A stretch of DNA of 13,075 nt from Rhodobacter sp. (GTDB lineage: Bacteria > Pseudomonadota > Alphaproteobacteria > Rhodobacterales > Rhodobacteraceae). Position 1 is the stretch's first letter, and every line of letters begins with the position of its first letter. The notes under the pieces are model-generated. The model was not told the DNA's origin and searched no databases. It was given only the letters and a program-made list of their open reading frames with translations. The stretch is from positions 1 through 13,075 of the forward strand of contig PNNE01000157.1 of NCBI GenBank assembly GCA_013824055.1, read 5' to 3'. Position numbers and translations under genes: made by a program. Below are positions 1 to 5,672 of the stretch, one piece after another.

Positions 1-22
1 ATTCCAAGACGCCTTCCAGGTT

Positions 23-34
23 GTTTGCGCAAAC
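23..34. repeat. 12-bp perfect palindrome
   Basis: GTTTGCGCAAAC is its own reverse complement. A partial copy, TGCGCAAA, recurs about 50 bases downstream near 80-87. Perfect palindromes of this size in spacers are often binding sites for dimeric regulators. I cannot name the regulator, and the neighbouring gene on the left lies outside the window. Confidence 0.4.
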
Positions 35-137
35 TTCACGCCAAGTTTACTGCACTGCAACACAGGTTTTCGCTGCATCTGCGCAAAGGTCTCTGGGGTG
101 GCATTTCGCCCGGCAAGGCGCTTGCGGGGTCAGAGGT

Positions 138-151
138 GCAGAAATTTCTGC
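138..151. repeat. 14-bp perfect palindrome
   Basis: GCAGAAATTTCTGC is a perfect 14-base palindrome with an AT-rich centre. It lies about 20 bases upstream of the putative -35 element of the tRNA promoter. It could be an operator or a bent-DNA upstream element. It has no spacer loop, so a hairpin role is less likely than protein binding. Confidence 0.4.
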
Positions 152-169
152 GCGACTGCACTTTCCCTC

Positions 170-196
170 TTGCGGCCCCCCGCCGGTCTTTATAAA
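170..196 (+). promoter_or_regulatory. Putative sigma-70-type promoter of tRNA-Gly
   Basis: TTGCGG (170-175) and TATAAA (191-196) form a -35/-10-like pair with a 15-base spacer, slightly shorter than the usual 17. The -10 end lies about 20 bases before the mature tRNA, leaving room for a short 5' leader. This is pattern matching only; transcript start data would decide it. Confidence 0.45.
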
Positions 197-216
197 TCCT
201 CGGACGTCCAGACGGT

Positions 217-291
217 GCGGGCGTAGCTCAGGGGTAGAGCATAACCTTGCCAAGGTTAGGGTCGTGAGTTCGAATCTCATCGCCCGCTCCA
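217..291 (+). tRNA. tRNA-Gly (anticodon GCC)
   Basis: The cloverleaf folds completely. The acceptor stem GCGGGCG (217-223) pairs with CGCCCGC (281-287). The D arm runs from GCTC (226-229) to GAGC. The anticodon stem TAACC/GGTTA encloses the loop TTGCCAA, which gives anticodon GCC and so reads GGC and GGU glycine codons. The T arm contains TTCGAAT between GTGAG and CTCAT. The discriminator base T288 is followed by an encoded CCA (289-291). Nothing looks degenerate, so this should be a working gene. Its 3' end faces the EPS operon, which is transcribed towards it. Confidence 0.97.
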
Positions 292-304
292 TCCGGACCA
301 GACG

Positions 305-327
305 AGGGGCCCCTTGCGGGCCCCTTT
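305..327 (+). terminator. Rho-independent-type terminator after tRNA-Gly
   Basis: AGGGGCCC (305-312) and GGGCCCCT (318-325) form an 8-base-pair GC-rich stem with a 5-base loop, followed by a short T-run. It sits 13 bases after the tRNA CCA end. It also lies just beyond the stop codon of the convergent EPS operon. The T-run exists only on the plus strand, so strong intrinsic termination is expected mainly for the tRNA transcript. Confidence 0.75.
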
Positions 328-343
328 GTCATTTCAGGGCGCG

Positions 344-1156
344 CTAGTCCTGCTCGGGATAGGTCAGCGACTCTTCCTGCTCCATGTAGCGGCACTTGTT
401 CAGCACCACGCCAAGGACCTGGGTCCGCTTGGCCAGATCCTTGCCGCACTTGTCGATCTCGGAGACCGTGCTTTCGTCCGCGGCCGCGACCATCAGCGCA
501 CAATCGACCTGGTCCAGAAACGAGATCGCATCGTCGCTGACCAGGACCGGCGAGAGGTCGAACAGCACCACGTCGGGACGCAGCTGCGCCTCGATCTCGT
601 CGATCATGTCGGCGGTGCGGGCGGCAGAAAGCAGTTCGGCCGGGTTCTCCTTGGGCAAGGCGCTCAGCGCGAAGGCAAGGTTCGGACCGGCGCGGCGGAT
701 CTGGCTGTAGTCGATCCTTCCTTCGGCCAGCATCCCGGCAAAGTTCTGGTCGGCCCCCACCCCCAGCATCCGGATCAGCGACGGATGCCGCAGGTCCAGT
801 TCGACCACCAGCACCCGCGTATCGGCAAGGCGCGACAGGCTGAAGGCCAGGTTGACGGCCACTGTCGACTTGCCGCAGCCCGGCGTCGGCGAGGTGATCG
901 CCACGCGGGTCCAGCCGTTGGTGCGCAGGGTGCGCAGCAGGTTCGTCCGCATGACGTCGAAGCTGGAGGCATTCGGTCCTGGGTGCAGGGCCACGACCCG
1001 GTTGCGCTCCAGGTGGCCGGGGTTGAGCTTCAGCTCGGCCAGGCCGGGCCAGGGGCCGGTTTCGGTCGACTTCTTCCCGGTCCCCGGGTTCGTGCCCTGC
1101 AACTTGCGGTCGCGCGCGGAACGCGCCTTGGCGAGGGCGGATTGTATCCGTTCCAT
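344..1156 (-). CDS. CpsD/CapB-type BY-kinase-like ATPase, EPS biosynthesis
   Basis: A 270-residue cytoplasmic P-loop ATPase of the bacterial tyrosine kinase (CpsD/Wzc C-terminal domain) family, expected to pair with the Wzz-type membrane protein encoded just upstream and to control EPS polymerisation or export. Walker A is TPGCGKST (K96). Walker A' is VVELDLRHP (119-125), with Glu where most family members have Asp. Walker B is LFDLSP (D200). An RTNLLRTLR-like segment precedes Walker A, as in related kinases. The C-terminus has only two tyrosines (Y257, Y266) instead of the usual tyrosine cluster, so autophosphorylation may be weak or absent. A MinD/ParA-like ATPase is the alternative fold-level call, but the context favours EPS. 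The ATG lies 6 bases after the upstream stop, so translation is probably coupled. It is the last gene of the operon. Confidence 0.88.
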   Translation of the reverse strand: MERIQSALAKARSARDRKLQGTNPGTGKKSTETGPWPGLAELKLNPGHLERNRVVALHPGPNASSFDVMRTNLLRTLRTNGWTRVAITSPTPGCGKSTVAVNLAFSLSRLADTRVLVVELDLRHPSLIRMLGVGADQNFAGMLAEGRIDYSQIRRAGPNLAFALSALPKENPAELLSAARTADMIDEIEAQLRPDVVLFDLSPVLVSDDAISFLDQVDCALMVAAADESTVSEIDKCGKDLAKRTQVLGVVLNKCRYMEQEESLTYPEQD

Positions 1157-1162
1157 GTCAGC

Positions 1163-2707
1163 TCACTCGGTAAGAGAGGCCGGAGCCTCGGCGTCAGCAT
1201 CGGGCGCAAGGCCCAGGAGGGTTCCAAGCGGGGCGACATGAAGGTGCACCGCCATGAGCAGCATCGGGATGTTGATCAGTGCCGCCAGCAGGACTGCCGC
1301 GCGGTTCAGCGTCATTCCTGCCTTGCGCTGCGGCGGGCCGGGAAGGTAGCCCACGGTGCCGAAGGGGGCGACGCCCAGCGCCTTGATCACTTCGGTCGGA
1401 CGCCTGACGGTCTGGTTGAGGATCTCCAGCATGATCAGCAGCGCGGCCGACAGGATCACCCCGGCCCCAAGGGCAGCAGTGGCAAGGCGCTGGCGGTTCG
1501 GCTCGGCCCGGAACGGCGGCGGCACGGCCTTTTCGATCACGCTGATCCGCTGGCCCCGGTCGGTGACCTCGATCCGGTCGCCCATCCGCGCCTCTGACAG
1601 GCTGGAGACGGCCTCTTCATACTGGACCCGAACTGTTTCGTAGTTGTTCTGCAACTCGGCAAGCCGGATCGAGTTTGCGGGCGTCGCCTCGATCGAGGTT
1701 TCAAGCCTGGCCAGGTCCTCTTCCAGCAGCTTCTTCTGTTCGGCAAGAAAGGTGATCTGGCCATCTATGTCCAGCATCTGCACTTCGAACGCCGACAGCT
1801 GACCGCCGCCCGCTGCCCCAAGCTGGGCCTTCACCCGTTCCTCCAGCGCCGCGACTTCGGTCTGCAAGGCCCTGAGGCGCGGATTCGAGGGCGCAAGGAC
1901 CACCAGCGCCGAGGCAAGCTCCTGGCGGGCCTGCTCCAGCCGCTCCTGCTCGGGCGTGCGGTCGGTCTCCGATGTCACCAGCCTGCCGGTGCGGTCGTAC
2001 AGCTCGGTCAGCCGGTCGCGGCGGTCCCGCAGCGAGGCAAGCTCGCGGTTGACCTGCAACAGCCGCTCCTGCTGGCTGGCCTGCCGGGTGCGGCGGTATT
2101 CCAGGCTTTCGGGCAGCGCGTCGCGATTGGCCTGCTCGAACTCCAGGATCTTGGCGTTCTGCTGGGACAGCTCTTCGGTCAGGCGGCGCACTTCCTGGTC
2201 GAAGAAATCCAGCGTGCTGCCCGTCGCGCGCGTGCGCAGCTCGGTGTTCCACTGCAGGATCTGCTCGGCGATGTCATTGGTGACGACGGCTGAAAGCTCC
2301 GGGTCGCCGGCCGCGAAGGAAACATGGACAACGCCGGTGTTGCCTTGCGTCGTCGGCATGTAGATCTCGATGCGACCGCCGACCAGGTCAAGTTTCACGT
2401 TCTGGGCCATTTCCGGCGCGTCGCCGAAAAGGTTGTGCCGGTCGGCCAGCGTCAGAAGGTTCTCGCGCGTCAGGATGCGCTGCTGGATCGACAGCAGGAT
2501 CTCGTCGGCGGTCGAGCGGACGGTCGAGGCTGCAAGTTCGTCGGGGATCTGCGCGTTTTCGATCAGAAGGCGCGATTCGGCGCGGAAGACCGGCGGCAGG
2601 GAAACCGCGTAGAGAATCCCCGCCATCGTGGCAGTGATCGTGATCGCAAGGATGATCGGCAGCCGCCGCAGGATCAGGGACAGGTAGAAGCGCAGGTCTA
2701 GCGTCAT
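1163..2707 (-). CDS. Wzz/GumC-type polysaccharide chain-length determinant protein
   Basis: A 514-residue inner-membrane polysaccharide co-polymerase that sets chain length during EPS assembly. A Wzz-like start leads into a membrane helix at about 17-37. A periplasmic domain follows, with long heptad-rich coiled coil from about 165 to 365 (for example TEELSQQNAKILEFEQ and repeated LEE/LEQ segments). A proline-containing stretch, EKAVPPPFRAEPNR, precedes the second membrane helix at about 408-430, as is typical of this family. A further hydrophobic segment at about 470-487 follows a short basic loop, giving three predicted helices rather than the usual two. No kinase domain is fused; that function is the separate downstream gene. 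The ATG at 2707 directly abuts the TGA of the preceding gene (0-base gap), so the two are almost surely co-translated. Confidence 0.9.
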   Translation of the reverse strand: MTLDLRFYLSLILRRLPIILAITITATMAGILYAVSLPPVFRAESRLLIENAQIPDELAASTVRSTADEILLSIQQRILTRENLLTLADRHNLFGDAPEMAQNVKLDLVGGRIEIYMPTTQGNTGVVHVSFAAGDPELSAVVTNDIAEQILQWNTELRTRATGSTLDFFDQEVRRLTEELSQQNAKILEFEQANRDALPESLEYRRTRQASQQERLLQVNRELASLRDRRDRLTELYDRTGRLVTSETDRTPEQERLEQARQELASALVVLAPSNPRLRALQTEVAALEERVKAQLGAAGGGQLSAFEVQMLDIDGQITFLAEQKKLLEEDLARLETSIEATPANSIRLAELQNNYETVRVQYEEAVSSLSEARMGDRIEVTDRGQRISVIEKAVPPPFRAEPNRQRLATAALGAGVILSAALLIMLEILNQTVRRPTEVIKALGVAPFGTVGYLPGPPQRKAGMTLNRAAVLLAALINIPMLLMAVHLHVAPLGTLLGLAPDADAEAPASLTE

Positions 2708-3766
2708 TCAGGTCTCACTCGTGTGTCTTGCGGCATTTGCTGAAAAGAAGACGCCGTCGTCCAGAACCTGCTGGACAGTCGCCGGAGTGACCGTGCGCTT
2801 GCCTCGGGTGAAGGCGTAGACCAGCGCAAGGTCGCACAACTGGTTCACCAGGCGCGGAACGCCCCGGGTGACCTGGTGAATGAGGTCGATCGCGGGGCCA
2901 GTGAAGATTCGCTTCTGGGCCCCGGCAATCTTCAGCCGGTGCGGGATGTAGCCGCGAACCGTCTTCAGGTCCATCGCGGTCAGATGGTAGCTTGCCGCGA
3001 CACGCTGCGCGAACTGCCGCATGTTGGGCCGCGAGACAAGGTCGCGCAGCTCGGGCTGGCCGATCAGCACCAGTTGCAGCACCTCGTCCTTGCCCGAGTT
3101 GATGTTGATGAACATCCGCAACTCTTCCAGCGCCTCGGCGGTCAGGTTCTGCGCCTCGTCGAAGATCAGCACGACCGATCGACCGGCAGCATATTCCGAC
3201 AGCAGAAGGTTCTGGAACCGCGAGAAGAGGTCGACATAGCTTTCGTTCGGGTCGGCCGGCTGCTCCAGCGCATGCAGGACCCAGCGCAACAGCTCTGCGC
3301 GCGAGCCATGCGGGTTCGAGATCAGGCCCACCCGGATCTCGGGACCCAGCGACCGAATCAGATGCAGCAGAAGCGTGGTCTTGCCCGCGCCGACCTCGCC
3401 GGTGATCAGGGTGATGGGCGAATTGGCACGGATGCCATATTCCAGCATCGTATAGGCCCGCTGGTGCGACTGCGGCCAGTACAGGAAATCCGGGTCGGGC
3501 GTCAGCGCAAAGGGCCGCGAGGTCAGCCCGAAATGTTCGGTGTAGATCTCGCCCTGCTGGGCCGGCTGCGGTTCAAGCGACAGGATGCGCGACCGGACCC
3601 GGCGCGGGACCGGGACAGCGGGGCGGACTTCGGGCTGCGCGGCAGGCGACGGCGCGGGCGCAGGGTCCGCCGCGGGCGCAGGCGTCGCGGCAACAGGAAC
3701 GTTGCCGGAGTCCTGATCGAACCACAGGATGCGGGAGAACAACTTGCGGGACCTTTGACGCGTCAT
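2708..3766 (-). CDS. ExeA/GspA-like AAA ATPase of EPS (XrtA-type) locus
   Basis: A 352-residue AAA-type ATPase resembling the ExeA/GspA family and the ATPase found beside Wzz and CpsD homologues in XrtA/PEP-CTERM exopolysaccharide loci. The family start motif YTEHFGLTSRPFALTPDP lies at 75-92. Walker A is GEVGAGKTT (K129), Walker B is VVLIFDEAQ (D203, E204), and a sensor-like LVLIGQPEL sits at 232-240. A Pro/Ala-rich, probably disordered segment (about 22-70) precedes the ATPase core. No membrane helix or peptidoglycan-binding domain is visible, unlike full ExeA. The start is supported by AGGGG (3774-3778, minus strand) 7 bases upstream. As first gene of the operon it sits next to the divergent control region. 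The exact role in EPS export is not settled for this family. Confidence 0.87.
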   Translation of the reverse strand: MTRQRSRKLFSRILWFDQDSGNVPVAATPAPAADPAPAPSPAAQPEVRPAVPVPRRVRSRILSLEPQPAQQGEIYTEHFGLTSRPFALTPDPDFLYWPQSHQRAYTMLEYGIRANSPITLITGEVGAGKTTLLLHLIRSLGPEIRVGLISNPHGSRAELLRWVLHALEQPADPNESYVDLFSRFQNLLLSEYAAGRSVVLIFDEAQNLTAEALEELRMFININSGKDEVLQLVLIGQPELRDLVSRPNMRQFAQRVAASYHLTAMDLKTVRGYIPHRLKIAGAQKRIFTGPAIDLIHQVTRGVPRLVNQLCDLALVYAFTRGKRTVTPATVQQVLDDGVFFSANAARHTSET

Positions 3767-3939
3767 CTACTCACCCCTAAGCAAATCCCCGGACTTGGAG
3801 GGAGTTGCCCCCCTCTCATAAGCAATGTTGGGCGGCAAGGCGACGTCTTCGGCGATACTGATGCCCGTCTGGCAACAAAGCAGGGAAATCAGCAGCCTAG
3901 AACGGTTTTTGCCGCAGGAATGGCGTTTTTCTGGACCAA

Positions 3940-3959
3940 TGTCCGTGCGTATCCGGACA
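3940..3959. repeat. Inverted repeat TGTCCG-N8-CGGACA
   Basis: Perfect 6-base arms separated by 8 bases, roughly midway between the divergent start codons. Spacing and symmetry fit a site for a dimeric transcription factor. No regulator gene lies in the window, so the partner is unknown. Confidence 0.4.
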
Positions 3960-3980
3960 AGGTGCTGTAGGAAAGGTCAA

Positions 3981-3990
3981 GAAAATTTTC
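3981..3990. repeat. AT-rich palindrome GAAAATTTTC
   Basis: A perfect 10-base palindrome, 21 bases to the right of the TGTCCG/CGGACA repeat, in the most AT-rich part of the divergent spacer. It could be an operator half-site, a DNA-bending element, or chance. Confidence 0.3.
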
Positions 3991-4158
3991 AACCGCGCGC
4001 GAATCGTTGATGACCCTGAAGAGTTGCCAGATTGCGGGCATGTGCATGGTAGGCGTGTTTGTGCCAGGACGTCCAGCGACCCTGCCCGGGGCGGGACGCG
4101 ACGTCGGGTTCACGCGGTTGGGGACAGGCGGCCGATGGGTCGCCGCCAAGGACCAGTC

Positions 4159-4165
4159 GAGAGGG
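4159..4165 (+). promoter_or_regulatory. Ribosome-binding site of the PKS gene
   Basis: GAGAGGG lies 7 bases before ATG 4173. It decides the start in favour of 4173 over the in-frame upstream ATG at 4059, whose extra 38 residues resemble no KS N-terminus, and over the in-frame ATG at 4185. Confidence 0.65.
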
Positions 4166-4172
4166 TAGTCGC

Positions 4173-5672
4173 ATGAAGGACGGTATGCAGGACCTTCCCG
4201 CAGAAACCGATATTGCCATTGTCGGCATGGCCGCGCATCTGCCCGGATCGGCGGATATCCAGACCTATTGGGAAAACCTGCGCGAGGGGCGCTCGGCCGT
4301 CCGTCGCCTGACCGAGGACGAGATCCTCGCCTCGGGCGAGAACCCGGCCGTGCTGCGCAACCCGAACTACGTGCCTGCCGCCGCCCTGCTGGAAAAGTTC
4401 GACCACTTCGACGCCGAATTCTTCGGCTTCTCGCCGAAGGAAGCCGCGATCCTTGATCCGCAACACCGCCAGTTCCTGGAAGTGGCCTGGGAGGCGCTGG
4501 AAAACGCCGGCCACACGCCCGAGGCGTTCCGCGGCCGCATCGGCGTCTTCGCCGGCTGCGGGATGGGCAGCTATTTCTACTTCAACCTCTGCTCGAACCC
4601 GGCGCTGGTCGACAGCACGGGCATGTTCCTGTTGCGCCATACCGGCAACGACAAGGACTTCCTGTCGACCCGCGTCAGCCACGTCTTCGACCTGAAGGGG
4701 CCAAGCCTTGGCTTGCAGACCGCCTGTTCGACCTCGCTGGTCGCCACCCACTACGCGATCCAGGCGCTCTTGAACGGCGAATGCGACATGGCGCTGGCCG
4801 GCGGCGTGACCATCGACCTGCCCCAGGGCCGCGGCTACATCTACAAGGAGGGCGAGGTCCTGTCGCCCGACGGCGTCTGCCATGCCTTCGACCACCGGGC
4901 GCAGGGCACGGTCTTCGGCTCTGGCGCGGGCACGGTGCTTTTGCGGCGCCTGGAGGATGCGCTTGCCGATGGCGACCACATCTGGGGCGTCATCAAGGGC
5001 AGCGCCGTCAACAACGACGGCGCGGCGAAGGCGGGCTACCTTGCCCCTTCGGTCGAGGGTCAGTCGGCCTGCATCGCCACCGCGCTTGCGGTCGCGGGCA
5101 CCCCGGCGGAAACCATCGACTACGTCGAATGCCACGGCACCGGCACCTATCTGGGCGACCCGATCGAGGTCGCCGCCCTGACCGAGGCGTTCCGGCGCAC
5201 CACCGACGCCCGCGGCTTTGCCCGGATCGGCAGCGTCAAGACCAACATCGGCCACCTCGACACCGCTGCCGGGGTTGCCAGCCTGATCAAGGCCACGCTT
5301 GCACTGCATCACGGCCAGATGCCGCCCAGCCTGAACTTCGAAACTCCGAACCCCGCCATCGACTTCGAGACCAGCCCCTTCCGGGTCAACGACCGGCTGA
5401 CCGACTGGCCCCGCCGCATGGGACCGCGCCGCGCCGGGGTGAACTCGCTTGGCGTCGGGGGGACGAACGCCTTCGTCGTGGTGCAGGAACCCCCTGCCCT
5501 TGCGGCTTCCGATCCGTCGGACTGGCCCTTCCAGCTGATCACCCTGTCGGCCCGCAGCCAGTCGGCCCTGGGCGAAGCCTCCGCCCGCCTTGCCGCGCAC
5601 CTGCGCGCGCATCCCGAACAGCCGCTTGGCCGATGTCGCCTGGACGCTGAAGCACGGCCGCCGCGCCTTTGA
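4173..5672 (+). CDS. Type I PKS, N-terminal part (ketosynthase), ends at a frameshift
   Basis: The N-terminal 499 residues of a type I polyketide synthase. The ketosynthase (about residues 10-440) catalyses decarboxylative Claisen condensation on an acyl chain. It starts with TDIAIVGMAAHLPG and has the full catalytic triad: C185 in QTACSTSLV, H321 in VECHGTGTYLGDP and H361 in KTNIGHLDTAAG. The domain closes with GVNSLGVGGTNAFVV. In the following KS-AT linker the frame is lost: after about residue 485 it reads a non-homologous tail and stops at 5672, while the expected linker and acyltransferase continue in the +1 frame (5590-10512). Removing one base near 5625-5629 gives a 2112-residue protein. 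If the break is real, this would make an isolated KS. Start chosen from GAGAGGG and the KS boundary. No loading domain precedes the KS. Confidence 0.88.
   Translation: MKDGMQDLPAETDIAIVGMAAHLPGSADIQTYWENLREGRSAVRRLTEDEILASGENPAVLRNPNYVPAAALLEKFDHFDAEFFGFSPKEAAILDPQHRQFLEVAWEALENAGHTPEAFRGRIGVFAGCGMGSYFYFNLCSNPALVDSTGMFLLRHTGNDKDFLSTRVSHVFDLKGPSLGLQTACSTSLVATHYAIQALLNGECDMALAGGVTIDLPQGRGYIYKEGEVLSPDGVCHAFDHRAQGTVFGSGAGTVLLRRLEDALADGDHIWGVIKGSAVNNDGAAKAGYLAPSVEGQSACIATALAVAGTPAETIDYVECHGTGTYLGDPIEVAALTEAFRRTTDARGFARIGSVKTNIGHLDTAAGVASLIKATLALHHGQMPPSLNFETPNPAIDFETSPFRVNDRLTDWPRRMGPRRAGVNSLGVGGTNAFVVVQEPPALAASDPSDWPFQLITLSARSQSALGEASARLAAHLRAHPEQPLGRCRLDAEARPPRL

Larger units (their letters stand above)
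1..216. other. Non-coding region upstream of tRNA-Gly
   Basis: I see no convincing gene here. Open frames across it have no family signature and overlap the tRNA. The stretch holds two perfect palindromes (23-34 and 138-151), an imperfect GC-rich hairpin around 109-129 with no T-run after it, and a promoter-like pair just before the tRNA. It is locally more AT-rich than the genes that follow, as expected for a regulatory spacer. Confidence 0.6.
3767..4172. promoter_or_regulatory. Divergent intergenic control region (EPS operon / PKS cluster)
   Basis: This 406-base spacer separates divergent operons and must hold promoters for both. It contains AT-rich patches (about 3900-3990) unlike the genes on either side. 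Visible structure: inverted repeat TGTCCG/CGGACA (3940-3945, 3954-3959), the palindrome GAAAATTTTC (3981-3990), and a 6-bp hairpin GGCGGC/GCCGCC (4127-4132, 4142-4147) just before the PKS ribosome-binding site. I found no -35/-10 or sigma-54 pair good enough to call. Open frames inside it have no recognisable content. Confidence 0.6.

Noticed and set aside
109..129. Hairpin as a terminator of a gene to the left
   Set aside because: The stem has a mismatch and no T-run follows on either strand, so intrinsic termination is not supported.
314..1597. 427-codon plus-strand open frame over the CpsD and Wzz genes
   Set aside because: Shadow of two well-supported minus-strand genes. It starts inside the terminator hairpin and has low-complexity Gln/Arg/Gly-rich content.
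2876..3970. 364-codon plus-strand open frame antisense to the ExeA-like ATPase
   Set aside because: Antisense shadow; its predicted protein is Arg/Gly-rich without motifs, and the minus-strand gene has Walker A and B.
4059..4172. Upstream ATG at 4059 as PKS start
   Set aside because: The extra 38 residues do not resemble a KS N-terminus or docking domain, and GAGAGGG is correctly spaced for 4173.
5620..5632. Programmed +1 ribosomal frameshifting at CTT-G in the PKS linker
   Set aside because: No stop codon or rare codon in the slippage position, no internal Shine-Dalgarno-like stimulator and no obvious downstream structure. A simple indel explains the break better.
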